Below are positions 17,220-25,511 of a stretch of DNA of 64,000 bases, in pieces; within the stretch, counting starts at the first letter, position 1, and every line of letters starts with the position of its first letter. Below the pieces are notes generated by a model. It was not told the origin of the DNA. It saw nothing but the letters and a program-made list of their open reading frames with translations, and did no database searches. This stretch comes from Stratiformator vulcanicus (GTDB lineage Bacteria; Planctomycetota; Planctomycetia; Planctomycetales; Planctomycetaceae), in the NCBI RefSeq assembly GCF_007744515.1, contig NZ_CP036268.1, forward strand, positions 283,345 to 347,344. Reading direction: 5' to 3'. The translations under genes and the position numbers were made by a program.

Positions 17220-18287
17220 ATGACCAATCTGATCACCACAACCCGGCTGGCCGGAAGTTTGCCGCAGACCGTCCCTGCGCGACCTGGGTGGTATCGAGAT
17301 GCCGCCGATCAGCACGGCGAGGCATCGGCGAATCCCGAGACTGCGGCGCGGTCGGCTTCTTATCTGCCGACCGCTTGGAAGGGACTGGCGGTCAGCTTCC
17401 TGGGGCACGCAGCGCTGCTACTGCTGCTCGGCCTGATCTTCTTTCATCGGGACCTGGCACCGGCATCGGAAGCGATCGTGATCTCGACGGCTCTCGACAC
17501 GGCGGTCGAACCGCTGACAGCCGTGTCGATCGACGTCTCCGATTCCGCTTCGGCTTCGGTCCCGACGTTCGAGCAGACATTCGAGCATGTCGCCTCTGAT
17601 TCCTTTCTGCCGACCGCCCCGTCGTCCCCATTTGCTGCGAATGTCGGTGCGCAAGCGACGCTCGCGGGTGTGAATCTCGGATCGCTCGTCGGGGACGCCG
17701 GCGGGACAACCGGTTCGGGTGGGGCCGCCAAAGGCAAAAGCAAAACGAGCTTCTTCGGCATCGAGGCCAACGGAAAACACTTTGCCTTTATCGTCGACCG
17801 GTCCGGCAGCATGTCGACCTTTAATGCGATCTACCATGCGAAGAAAGAACTTATCCGCGCCATCGGCGCGCTCGGCGTCGACTCGCGGTATGACATCGTA
17901 TTTTACAACCACGAACACGTCGCGGTCGCCTCACCGCAGGGATCTGAAACTCTGCGGGCATCGTTTAAGGAACAACTTCCTCAGCAAATTAATGCCGTCC
18001 TGCCGTTTGGAGGCACGAATCCGATGCCAGCGCTGCGTGTCGCTTTGAAAAGGCGACCGGATGTCGTGTTCTTTTTAACAGATGCAAACTTCGGTCTGTT
18101 CGACCGGAACGACTTAATGGCGATCTCAAACTGGAACGAACACGGTTCGACGATCCACTGCATCCGCTTTAAGACCGCGGAAAACACGTACGTTGACAGC
18201 TTGCTGAATGCGCTCTCGGTGCATCACGGCGGCCGATATAACGTCGTCGATCTCAGGCAAATCGGACTGGAGTGGATTGGTCAGTGA
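17220..18287 (+). CDS. Membrane-anchored von Willebrand factor A domain protein
   Basis: The 355-residue protein has a cytoplasmic N-terminus of about 53 residues and one transmembrane helix (about 55-75). A low-complexity Ser/Ala/Thr-rich linker follows, then a vWA domain from about residue 185 to the end. The metal-ion-dependent adhesion site is DRSGSMS at 193-199, with a further Thr in the FGGTNP segment and Asp in FFLTDANF. vWA domains bind protein or surface partners through the bound metal. The layout resembles TadG/BatA-like surface proteins, but no operon partner is present. A decayed paralogue lies directly upstream, so this is the survivor of a tandem pair. Confidence 0.88.
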   Translation: MTNLITTTRLAGSLPQTVPARPGWYRDAADQHGEASANPETAARSASYLPTAWKGLAVSFLGHAALLLLLGLIFFHRDLAPASEAIVISTALDTAVEPLTAVSIDVSDSASASVPTFEQTFEHVASDSFLPTAPSSPFAANVGAQATLAGVNLGSLVGDAGGTTGSGGAAKGKSKTSFFGIEANGKHFAFIVDRSGSMSTFNAIYHAKKELIRAIGALGVDSRYDIVFYNHEHVAVASPQGSETLRASFKEQLPQQINAVLPFGGTNPMPALRVALKRRPDVVFFLTDANFGLFDRNDLMAISNWNEHGSTIHCIRFKTAENTYVDSLLNALSVHHGGRYNVVDLRQIGLEWIGQ

Positions 18288-18303
18288 TGGCGTTCGAATT
18301 GCG

Positions 18304-18345
18304 AGCCCGCAACCAGATGAATCGCCCTTGCTTGCGCTGCGGGCT
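18304..18345. repeat. Hairpin repeat-like element with AGCCCGCA/TGCGGGCT arms
   Basis: An 8-bp perfect stem (AGCCCGCA at 18304-18311, TGCGGGCT at 18338-18345) encloses a 26-nt loop that contains CGCCCTTGCTTGCGC. It lies 17 bp after the vWA gene stop and between convergent genes. The loop wording resembles a dispersed element family I associate with planctomycete genomes; only one copy was found here. It may also act as a transcript end. Confidence 0.45.
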
Positions 18346-18378
18346 ATCAGCAGTTCGGGCTTGTCTTCAGCGCCGTGA

Positions 18379-18747
18379 TTAATCGTCGATGTCGACTTCG
18401 ACGTAGCCATTCTTGAAGCGATAGTTGACTTCGTATTTGCCGTAGGGGCCGTAATATTTTTCGGTGTAGCGGCGCGGTGAAAAGCGGGTCACGGTCGGCA
18501 GCGGCTCGTAGACCGGCGGGCGATAAGCGGCGACCGGAACGTAGGGCTCGTAATACGAGAACGCCGGGGCATAGGTGACCGGCGGGGCATAGAATCGCTG
18601 CACCACAACCGGCGGACCGTAGTAGTAACTCGGCGCCGCGTAGTAATAGCCCCCCGCTTCGGAACTCGCCGCGTAGAAGGACGCTCCCGCGCTGATCATT
18701 AGAGCGACGGCGACGGCACGAATGCCGTGGCTGGAATGCATGCTCAT
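18379..18747 (-). CDS. Secreted Tyr/Pro-rich small protein
   Basis: The 122-residue product has a signal peptide (about residues 9-31, with SSEA-like end). The mature part is unusually rich in Tyr and Pro, with YYYAAPSYYYGPP followed by several PPVY/PPVT repeats. It ends in a more ordered segment, KYEVNYRFKNGYVEVDIDD, with an acidic tip. Such short Tyr/Pro-rich exported proteins are common in planctomycetes, and a cell-surface or matrix role is plausible but unproven. The upstream region matches a usual start with GGAGAATTC before the ATG. Confidence 0.8.
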   Translation of the reverse strand: MSMHSSHGIRAVAVALMISAGASFYAASSEAGGYYYAAPSYYYGPPVVVQRFYAPPVTYAPAFSYYEPYVPVAAYRPPVYEPLPTVTRFSPRRYTEKYYGPYGKYEVNYRFKNGYVEVDIDD

Positions 18748-18963
18748 CGAATTCTCCTTCGCAGATTGTCGACCCCAATGCGGACGATCGCCCGCAGGTT
18801 CTCATCTGAAATCATACCCGAACACCGCCGCAAAATCCGCGCATGTATTCTTTGGAGAGGGGGTCAGTTTGAATGTAAGGGCAGCTCATTTGTTGGCTGT
18901 GAGTGCCTCCTTAACGACTCGCAGAGATCGCGACCTCATTCGTGCCAGCTTGAAGCCGTCACG

Positions 18964-19017
18964 ACTTTGAGATTGCTCGTTCCGGGGGCGGCGAAAGCGC
19001 CGTCCCCGGCCACCCGA
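18964..19017 (+). repeat. 54-nt hairpin repeat, copy 2
   Basis: Same element as at 7951-8004 and 23144-23197, in the same plus-strand orientation. The stem is GGGGGCGGCG, loop AAAG, CGCCGTCCCC, followed by GGCCACCCGA. It lies 44 bp beyond the stop of the signal peptidase gene at 19062 and in the spacer before the Tyr/Pro-rich gene. The rest of the 313-bp spacer shows no gene. Confidence 0.82.
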
Positions 19018-19061
19018 CGCGCCCTTAGGCGCGGCAAACTCTTTTGTTCCGATCGCTTCTG

Positions 19062-21011
19062 CTACCGAATGGGCCGGAAGATCCGGGCGAAGTTCGGAAT
19101 AAACGGCACTCCGAACTGCTGGTAGTCTTCGTCGATCGTGACGTAATCGCGGCCGTCAGGGCCGCGCTTGACGACTTTGTGATAGCAGAACCCCTCCAAG
19201 CCGGGGATCGCCCAACCTTGCGGGACGCCGTCCTCGGTCTCGTTTCCGATCGGCAAGCCGTGGGGCCACAGGAAGAAGAACGCTTTGCCGACAAGTGCCG
19301 ACCGATGTACGGCGTAGCGATGCGTCGCCCCGCGGACGTTGCTCCACAACCGGCTGTCTTTTGATCGCTGGCTATTATCGCCGAGCATTAAGAACTCATC
19401 CGGCCCCAGTTCATAGCGGTAGACTTCGGGAGGCACGGCCTGAGCCAGCGCGAGCAGATTGTCGAGGTACAACCGTCCCCATCGTTCGGGATCGGTCACG
19501 GCGTCGTTGAGGACTTCGTCGGGCACCGCCGATTCCAAAAAGAAGTCGCCGGCCTGTTCGAACCGCTCGAACAGCGGGTTGAGATATTCGCCTCGGTAGT
19601 AAATGTCGCGGTCGATTTTTAAGTCGCCGACGGTCAGGTCGACCCCCCGCGCGGCGATCCCCACCGGCGCGAGATCATTCCCTGTCGGTAGCTGCACCTC
19701 TAAGGCACCGTAAGGCTGATACTCGGCTGCTGCGCCGAACTTCACCTCCGAACCGTTAATGAGCAGCCGGAGCCGATCGTCGGTGTTGCTGAAGACGACA
19801 TCGTAGGCCCCCTCGCCTTTGAGCCACGTATCGGCCTCGGCGAGCATCATCTCATCGTCCGGATCGTCCCCCGCGCTGAGCGCGTCGAGAAACGACAGGC
19901 GTGCCAGACCTGTGGAGGGATCGATCCGGCAGCGATAGCGCCGCTCGCCTTCGACAAGCTCGATCAGTACTTCGGGATTTTCGCCGATCGCGGCGATGTC
20001 GAACGAGGCTGAGACGGCCAGATCGCCGACCCAATACCGCTGATTGTCGATCTGATTGATCCGAGACGACCACGCGTTGTAACCGCAGAAATCAAGAATG
20101 AGGGACGCCTGCGGGTCGGGTTGTTCTCCGGCAAGCACCCGCTCCCAATCTCGTTCGGTGGGTGGCAAATGCCGGTAGCGAAGCCAACGCGGCTTATCGC
20201 CTGTTGCCGCGTCGCCGGAGAGGGCGAACGTTCGGCTCTCGTAGTCGGCATCCCAGCCGACGGCGTCGAGCGACCAACCGGCCACGTTGCCCGGTGCGCC
20301 GTCTTTGGCGGCGGGGAACCATCGCTCGGGATAGCCGGCTTCGCTGAGTGCCGATGCGGGCAGATTATTGTCATAAACGACAAACCGCATCGCTTGCTCT
20401 TTGGCATACGCCTGCTTGCGCAAGATTTCGGCCCGCCCGTCTTCGCCGATGCGGTACAGATCGCCCTGCTTGATTTCGAGCGTCTCGCCCGGCAGGCCGA
20501 CGAGCCGTTTGATGTAGTTCGTCTCCGGGTCTTCGGGATATTTGAAGACGACGACGTCCCATCGATCGGGGTTGCCGACTTCGTAGGTGAATTTGTTGAC
20601 GATAATGCGGTCGCCGCGGAACGCCGGATTCGATTTGACGTCGAACTCATAGCGGCAGTTGGGGCAGGTCGCCGTTTGAATCCGCTTCGGTGCGATCACG
20701 ACCCCTTCGAACTGGTTGCGGCCGAATTCCTCGCTCGCACCGATCTCGAAGTGAAAATCGCACTCAGGACATTCAATGTCTTTGTGCCGGCCGAACAGCG
20801 TTTCCGCCATCGAGCCGGTCGGTATCACGAAGGCTTCAGCTTCGAACGTCCGGACCAGGAACGCGAAGATGAAGGCGATCACGATCGATTCGATCGTGTC
20901 GCGCGTCCCGTCCTTAGAGCGGGATTTCTTCTGCTTGGCTTTTTTCTGTGCCGGAGTCGCACTCGGCGTTTTTTCGCCCTTCGACTTCGTTCGTGCGGCT
21001 GCCTTGGCCAT
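19062..21011 (-). CDS. lepB: Signal peptidase I with zinc-ribbon and beta-sandwich-like insertions (copy 1)
   Basis: Signal peptidase I removes signal peptides at the outer face of the inner membrane by a Ser/Lys dyad. This 649-residue protein is about twice the usual length. A Lys-rich cytoplasmic tail (1-38) precedes one transmembrane helix (about 40-56). The catalytic Ser67 is in PTGSMAETL and the general-base Lys140 in GDRIIVNKF. Box E is GDNSQRSKDSR near the C-terminus. Between Ser and Lys lie two CxxC pairs (Cys81/84, Cys116/119), forming a likely zinc ribbon. Between boxes D and E is an insertion of about 300 residues that looks like a lectin/laminin-G-type beta-sandwich. It follows its paralogue on the same strand. 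Confidence 0.93.
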   Translation of the reverse strand: MAKAAARTKSKGEKTPSATPAQKKAKQKKSRSKDGTRDTIESIVIAFIFAFLVRTFEAEAFVIPTGSMAETLFGRHKDIECPECDFHFEIGASEEFGRNQFEGVVIAPKRIQTATCPNCRYEFDVKSNPAFRGDRIIVNKFTYEVGNPDRWDVVVFKYPEDPETNYIKRLVGLPGETLEIKQGDLYRIGEDGRAEILRKQAYAKEQAMRFVVYDNNLPASALSEAGYPERWFPAAKDGAPGNVAGWSLDAVGWDADYESRTFALSGDAATGDKPRWLRYRHLPPTERDWERVLAGEQPDPQASLILDFCGYNAWSSRINQIDNQRYWVGDLAVSASFDIAAIGENPEVLIELVEGERRYRCRIDPSTGLARLSFLDALSAGDDPDDEMMLAEADTWLKGEGAYDVVFSNTDDRLRLLINGSEVKFGAAAEYQPYGALEVQLPTGNDLAPVGIAARGVDLTVGDLKIDRDIYYRGEYLNPLFERFEQAGDFFLESAVPDEVLNDAVTDPERWGRLYLDNLLALAQAVPPEVYRYELGPDEFLMLGDNSQRSKDSRLWSNVRGATHRYAVHRSALVGKAFFFLWPHGLPIGNETEDGVPQGWAIPGLEGFCYHKVVKRGPDGRDYVTIDEDYQQFGVPFIPNFARIFRPIR

Positions 21012-21147
21012 CGCGTCGTCACTCCGTTGAAAGGCATCAGGTTCGATCGCGCACCGAAGTTCGATCCGATGTGCAAATTGGATCGCTCAGGGAACTGCGA
21101 TCAACGAACCCGAGAGTTGCCAATGCCACTGAAATCAATCCCCGCGA

Positions 21148-22929
21148 TCAGCGTACGAATCTTACGCGGCTGAAGTCGGGGATTCGAACGTCGAGCGTTC
21201 GATTTCCAAAGTTCAATGTGCCCGGGCGAGATGGCAAGTGCACGACGAACGGTTTGCCGATCAGCAAATCTCCAGCGACGGCGCCTTCCGGCCAGGCCCG
21301 GCTGTCGAGCGACACGGGACTGTTATCGCCGAGCACGAAGTACTCGTCGTCCCCGAGCTGATAGGGTTCGTCGATGCCGTTGCGGGCCCGTCCCGCCGTG
21401 TAATGAACGTCGCGGAACAGTCGCAGCCGATCGATGGTCACTTCTCCGCGGCGCACCCCGATCCGCACCGGTGACGGACCGGGTTCGTACTCTTCGGAAG
21501 AGGCATACGTCAACGGCTCCAGGGCCAATTGGCCGTCGAGTGCCACGAGTACCTGGCGATCGATCACCGACAGCTCGACCGAAATCGGCCCGGTCAAATC
21601 ATCTGGGCGGAGCGTCGTCTCCCGCAGAATTTCCCCCGGACGCTCGGTCGAAACCAATTGCATGCGGCCGTCGCCGGCATCGATCAAGACCCGGAAATGC
21701 TCACGACCGTCGGCGATCTCGAAGGCGATCTCCGCTTTTGGGGAGAGGGTCACATCGGCAACGAGCATCAGATCGCGGACGTCCCGCACCCCGACACCAG
21801 CGGGGTCATGGTTGTAGGCGTAAGCATCGGTGATCGGGGCTTCGTGCGATTTGCGGCGCAGTTCGTCGACGGTCGCGTGAAAGATCGGGCTTCCGTTCCA
21901 TAATTTGATCCGCTCGGCCCAATCGGCTGAGAGCACCCCGGTGACAGTCAGCGTCCGCTTCGACGGGCTCCAGTCGAACGGCATGAGCGGCCCGCTGATG
22001 ACCGGCTCGATCGGTCCGGCGCTCTTGGGAATCGTGGCCGAAGTCCGGTGCATCCCGCCGGCGCGAATCCGATGCCGATACCTCATCCAGTGATAAGTCG
22101 GTTCGCCATTTGATTCGGCGTCTAATTTCGCTAGCTCAAATCGGTATCCGCCTCCCTCGGCGGGACTCCAGCCGCTGCCCCGGGAGGCGGTCCAGCGAGA
22201 CTGAAAGTCGGGATCACCCAACGGCAGGAACGACGTGTCATGCACGTTGATCCGCATCCCACGTTGCGATTCGAGCGACTTGCGACACAGCTTGCCTTCG
22301 ACGTAGACGTCACCGTCACGCACCTGCACCGACTCGCCCGGCAGACCGACGACCCGCTTTACGTAAGCCTGCTGCGGATCGCCGGGGTTGCGAAAGACGA
22401 CGACCTCCCACCGCGCGGGATGTCGAAAATCGTAAGCGTTCTTCAGTACGAGAAGTTGGTCGCCGTGATTGCGTGGCACGATCCCGGCATTGATATGACG
22501 CTGCCCGCAGTTCGGGCAGTCGGCCCGATCACGATCCGACAGCCGGATCACCCCTTCGTACGACGAATCGGAGTCGCTCGCGTCACTGTCATCAGACCCC
22601 ATTGCCGGACCGGTTGGGGAATTCTCGTCGATTGACACGCCGACCGCGAAATATCGTCCACATGAAGGGCATTCGACCCGCTTGTGGTAACCGTACAGTG
22701 TCGGAGCCATCGACCCCGTCGAGATCATATAGCCTTCGACCTCGAAGGCGCGAAACAGCACGACCGACATCGCCAGCCCCGCCAACGTTTCCGCCAGCGC
22801 GCGAAACCGCGTGCCGCCGGATTCGGCGGTGTCACCGTTCGGAATCTTTTCCGATGCTGCAGACGGTTGGTTGATTGGCACGGCGGGCGGGGAGAGGCGA
22901 TAGAAATGTGTCGGTCGCGGAACAGCCAT
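21148..22929 (-). CDS. lepB: Signal peptidase I with zinc-ribbon and beta-sandwich-like insertions (copy 2)
   Basis: The 593-residue paralogue of the next gene (19062-21011) keeps the catalytic Ser73 (STGSMAPTL) and the Lys163 (GDQLLVLKN). It also keeps the box D segment VKRVVGLPGESV and box E GDNSPVSLDSR, so it should be active. The zinc-ribbon pairs are Cys87/90 and Cys138/141, separated by an acidic Asp/Ser loop absent from copy 1. Both copies share a YRFELAK- or ESRTFAL-led region ending in a (H)WMRYRH / WLRYRH motif before the beta-rich insertion. The two genes are 136 bp apart and are probably ancient tandem duplicates with divided substrate sets. Confidence 0.92.
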   Translation of the reverse strand: MAVPRPTHFYRLSPPAVPINQPSAASEKIPNGDTAESGGTRFRALAETLAGLAMSVVLFRAFEVEGYMISTGSMAPTLYGYHKRVECPSCGRYFAVGVSIDENSPTGPAMGSDDSDASDSDSSYEGVIRLSDRDRADCPNCGQRHINAGIVPRNHGDQLLVLKNAYDFRHPARWEVVVFRNPGDPQQAYVKRVVGLPGESVQVRDGDVYVEGKLCRKSLESQRGMRINVHDTSFLPLGDPDFQSRWTASRGSGWSPAEGGGYRFELAKLDAESNGEPTYHWMRYRHRIRAGGMHRTSATIPKSAGPIEPVISGPLMPFDWSPSKRTLTVTGVLSADWAERIKLWNGSPIFHATVDELRRKSHEAPITDAYAYNHDPAGVGVRDVRDLMLVADVTLSPKAEIAFEIADGREHFRVLIDAGDGRMQLVSTERPGEILRETTLRPDDLTGPISVELSVIDRQVLVALDGQLALEPLTYASSEEYEPGPSPVRIGVRRGEVTIDRLRLFRDVHYTAGRARNGIDEPYQLGDDEYFVLGDNSPVSLDSRAWPEGAVAGDLLIGKPFVVHLPSRPGTLNFGNRTLDVRIPDFSRVRFVR

Positions 22930-23143
22930 GTATGCGGCGCGGCCGCGAGCCGCGGGCGTCGATCATCATTCTAGTCGACAGGGCGGGGGCACGGGAACAG
23001 GGAAGCCGCACGATCACGCAGCTCGCCATTTCGTTCGATTATCAACTGGCGATATTGCTGCTTGTGAAGGTGGCGATGGACAGCGCCCGCTGTGATCGCG
23101 GCTTCACATTCGTTTCCGACGGGAATATTTCCGAGCAGTTCCG

Positions 23144-23197
23144 ACTTCGAGGGTTTGCGTTCTGGGGGCGGCGAAAGCGCCGCCCCCAGCCACCCAA
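23144..23197 (+). repeat. 54-nt hairpin repeat, copy 3
   Basis: The best-formed copy: CTGGGGGCGGCG and CGCCGCCCCCAG make a perfect 12-bp stem around an AAAG loop (23162-23189). Changes on one side of the stem relative to the other copies (CCGG to CTGG, CCGG to CCAG) are compensated on the other, which argues for selection on the folded form. It lies in the 380-bp divergent spacer between the second signal peptidase gene and the gene at 23311. The rest of that spacer shows no gene. Confidence 0.85.
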
Positions 23198-23310
23198 GAA
23201 GATCAATTCCGGCATTTTGAATCCAATCGCGACTTGGATTTGCTGCGCCGCTGCGGATCGAACTGCTACGATGACGGGGGGGCCGTTCCGAATTCTGAGG
23301 AGAATCACCG

Positions 23311-23718
23311 ATGCGAATTGTTTGTTGCCGCGAAGTTCTTGCCGCGGTTTGCGTCGCCGCCATCCTTTCCGCGGGCTCGGTGTCTGTGGGCGTTGCGGCT
23401 GACGACAAGCCCTCGTACACGGGCCAATGGAAGAACTTCAAGTACGGCACCAGCGGCCCCCTGACCTGTACGTTTCTGGAACAGGATGGCGAGAAGTGGA
23501 AGGCCGAGTTCACCGGGAAATTCAAAGGCGAACCGTTTCGCTACCCGGCAACCTTCAGCGCCAACGAGCAGGACGGAGGTATGGCCTTCAAGGGGGAAAC
23601 CATCCTCGACGGAGACAAGTACGAATGGTACGGCGGTCTGAAAGACGGCAAGATCGCCGGCCGCTTTAAATCGCTCAAAGGCTACTACGGCGAGTTTCAT
23701 CTGAAGAAGGATGACTAG
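23311..23718 (+). CDS. Small secreted protein of unknown function
   Basis: The 135-residue product has a clear signal peptide (about residues 8-30, ending VGVAADD). The mature part of about 105 residues is predicted beta-rich, with regularly spaced Gly and aromatic residues: YTGQWKNFKYG, EFTGKFKGEPF, MAFKGETI, YEWYGGLKDGKIAGRF. The repeating (F/Y)xGxxxxG pattern suggests a small beta-barrel or beta-sandwich such as those in planctomycete exported proteins. GAGGAG sits eight bases before the ATG. No known family was recognised. Confidence 0.82.
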   Translation: MRIVCCREVLAAVCVAAILSAGSVSVGVAADDKPSYTGQWKNFKYGTSGPLTCTFLEQDGEKWKAEFTGKFKGEPFRYPATFSANEQDGGMAFKGETILDGDKYEWYGGLKDGKIAGRFKSLKGYYGEFHLKKDD

Positions 23719-23738
23719 AAGCGAAAAATCGAAAGCGA

Positions 23739-23775
23739 CCAACGGCCCTCAAGCAACTGGAGCCCCGGCCGTTGG
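23739..23775 (+). terminator. Possible terminator after the small secreted protein gene
   Basis: A 9-bp perfect inverted repeat, CCAACGGCC and GGCCGTTGG, encloses 19 nt and starts 21 bp after the stop codon. The following bases (CATCGTCTTT) are only weakly T-rich, so efficient intrinsic termination is uncertain. Confidence 0.45.
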
Positions 23776-23841
23776 CATCGTCTTTGCGTCAGTGATTCTC
23801 CGGAACAAATATCGGCTATCAACGGCTTGAGTAGCGACGAG

Positions 23842-23860
23842 TTGGTCGCTTAACGACCAA
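23842..23860. promoter_or_regulatory. 7-bp palindrome upstream of the DUF421 gene
   Basis: TTGGTCG and CGACCAA flank CTTAA, giving a perfect 19-nt inverted repeat that ends 51 bp before the DUF421 start codon. It could be an operator or a leader hairpin. No matching second site was seen. Confidence 0.35.
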
Positions 23861-23911
23861 TGTTGCCGAGCCGGTTGCCGGAACGAGAGTCACTTTCACA
23901 AGCACAATGCC

Positions 23912-24484
23912 ATGATGAATTGGTTCGGAGGTTGGGAACCACTGATTGCTGTCATCGCGACAGCACCGGTCGTCTATCTGGCCGTCGTGGCCATGATCCG
24001 CATCGCGGGCAAACGCACGACATCACAGATGAACAATTTCGACTGGATCGTGACCGTCGCGATGGGCTCGCTCGTCGGTTCGACGTTGATCTTGAAAGAC
24101 GTGTCGGTCGTGACCGGACTGACGGCGATTTGCGCTTTGCTATTCTTCCAGTGGCTTGTGACTTGGGGGCTGATTCGCTCTCCAAGGCTGGAGACGGTCA
24201 TTCGATCGAAACCGACTCTGCTTTATTATCGCGGCGAGTTTTTGAAGTCTGCCCAACGCGAAACGCGTGTCTCTCAAGGCGAAATCCTTTCCGCCGTTCG
24301 CGGGTCCGGAGCTCAATGTATGGAAGAGGTGGCTGCTGTCGTCTTGGAAACAGATGCCACACTCAGCGTCGTCGCGTATGGGGACAATTATTGCAGTGAA
24401 GATATGAAGGGGATGGATATTCTCAGCGACATCCCGAACATTCCCGATGACGGATCTCCCACACCGGATCCGGTGAATGCCTGA
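23912..24484 (+). CDS. DUF421 (YetF-type) membrane protein
   Basis: The 190-residue protein has three hydrophobic helices (about 10-30, 45-62 and 67-90), followed by the DUF421 cytoplasmic or external domain. Characteristic segments are RIAGKRTTSQMNNFDWIVTVAMGS, split by the first helices, and ETVIRSKPTLLYYRGEF. The family is related to YetF/YcaP and its molecular role is unsettled; links to envelope stress and spore germination are known in Bacillus. The gene ends 7 bp before convergent cysH. Two adjacent ATG codons (23912, 23915) give the same protein. Confidence 0.88.
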   Translation: MMNWFGGWEPLIAVIATAPVVYLAVVAMIRIAGKRTTSQMNNFDWIVTVAMGSLVGSTLILKDVSVVTGLTAICALLFFQWLVTWGLIRSPRLETVIRSKPTLLYYRGEFLKSAQRETRVSQGEILSAVRGSGAQCMEEVAAVVLETDATLSVVAYGDNYCSEDMKGMDILSDIPNIPDDGSPTPDPVNA

Positions 24485-24490
24485 GCGACA

Positions 24491-25282
24491 TCAGATGACG
24501 AAATCGGTCTCGCGGCCGAGGATGCGATCGACCAGATCGAGTGGGAGATCGATCGACAGTTTATCGGGGGACATCATGTCGGTCGGGTTGATGCCGCAGT
24601 ATTGCGACCACGGCCCGAGATGCCGCCATCGCCCCGCGCGGCCCGGCTCGTTCTCCATGACCGGTGTCGTGCAGCGATTGCAGCCGATCGTCGCGTAGCC
24701 TTGGGCGTGCAGCGGATTGACGATCACGCCGTTCTCGCGGATGTACTCGCTCAATTGCTCCGCCGAGAAGGTCGACAGCGGATTGATCCGAATGCAATTG
24801 GTTTGCGGGTCGAGAGCCAGAATCGGCAGCTGAGAGCGGTTTCCGCCGTCGGAGCGGCGCAGGCTCGAAATCATCGCATCGAACTGATCGGAAACGGCGA
24901 GCAGCGGTTCTGACTTCCGCATGTGACAGCACTGCTGCTGGCCCTCGACCGACAAATACAGCACGCCGTGTTCCTGTGTCTGTTTCTCCATCGACCATTT
25001 CGGCATCAGCGTCCGCACCTCGAGTCCGTATTTCTCGATGATGCGATCGCGAGTGTCGTAGGTTTCCTGAAACAGAACGCCGGTATCCACAAACAGCACC
25101 GGAATTTTGACATCGAGTGTTGAGAGCATCTGGCACAGCGCGCTACCTCCCCGCTGCATGGAGGAAAGCGCTGCCAATCGGTCGCCGAACATCTCCGCGG
25201 CCCAGCGGATCAATTCCTGTGGGCTGCGTTCTTCGAACGTCTCGTTCAGTTGCCGAAGGTCGGCTTGCGTCAGACGGGCCAT
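24491..25282 (-). CDS. cysH: Assimilatory adenylylsulfate/PAPS reductase (CysH)
   Basis: CysH reduces APS or PAPS to sulfite in sulfate assimilation. The 263-residue product carries [10 protein letters not shown] in the substrate loop, VLFVDTG, and the cysteines CC (118-119) and CNRC (201-204). These four ligate a [4Fe-4S] cluster in the APS-reducing subfamily, so APS is the likelier substrate. The catalytic Cys usually sits in ECGLH near the C-terminus; here Cys229 lies in QYCGIN, so Glu and His of that motif are replaced. The C-terminal 34 residues extend past it. The electron donor would be thioredoxin. No other cys gene lies in the window. Confidence 0.9.
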   Translation of the reverse strand: MARLTQADLRQLNETFEERSPQELIRWAAEMFGDRLAALSSMQRGGSALCQMLSTLDVKIPVLFVDTGVLFQETYDTRDRIIEKYGLEVRTLMPKWSMEKQTQEHGVLYLSVEGQQQCCHMRKSEPLLAVSDQFDAMISSLRRSDGGNRSQLPILALDPQTNCIRINPLSTFSAEQLSEYIRENGVIVNPLHAQGYATIGCNRCTTPVMENEPGRAGRWRHLGPWSQYCGINPTDMMSPDKLSIDLPLDLVDRILGRETDFVI

Positions 25283-25405
25283 TCCGGTTCCGGAAGTGTG
25301 CGGGACTTAAACAACGGAAATAGATCGGCCCGCATTCTAGGTGGAGGGTCGCAAGTTGAAAACGAAGTCCCGAGAGGGAACGGCAATCCCGACTCTTAGG
25401 GCTTC

Positions 25406-25473
25406 AAAAAAGCAGCCGCGACTGGCAAGGAGCGGGTCATCGAAACGATCCACTTCCTGCCGGGCGCGGCTGC
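25406..25473 (-). terminator. Long-stem intrinsic terminator of the DUF1598 gene
   Basis: On the minus strand the outer arms GCAGCCGCG and CGCGGCTGC pair perfectly. Much of the interior also pairs (GGCAGGAAG with CTCCTTGCC; ATCG with CGAT), and the stem is followed directly by six T residues. It lies 39 bp after the stop of the gene at 25512. Confidence 0.85.
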
Positions 25474-25511
25474 AATCAGCTTGAAACTGACTTTGAAGTC
25501 GAGCGAGGAAA

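Noticed and set aside
20121..21173. 350-codon plus-strand frame across the first signal peptidase gene
   Set aside because: Antisense to a gene with clear catalytic motifs; arises from GC-rich codon bias.
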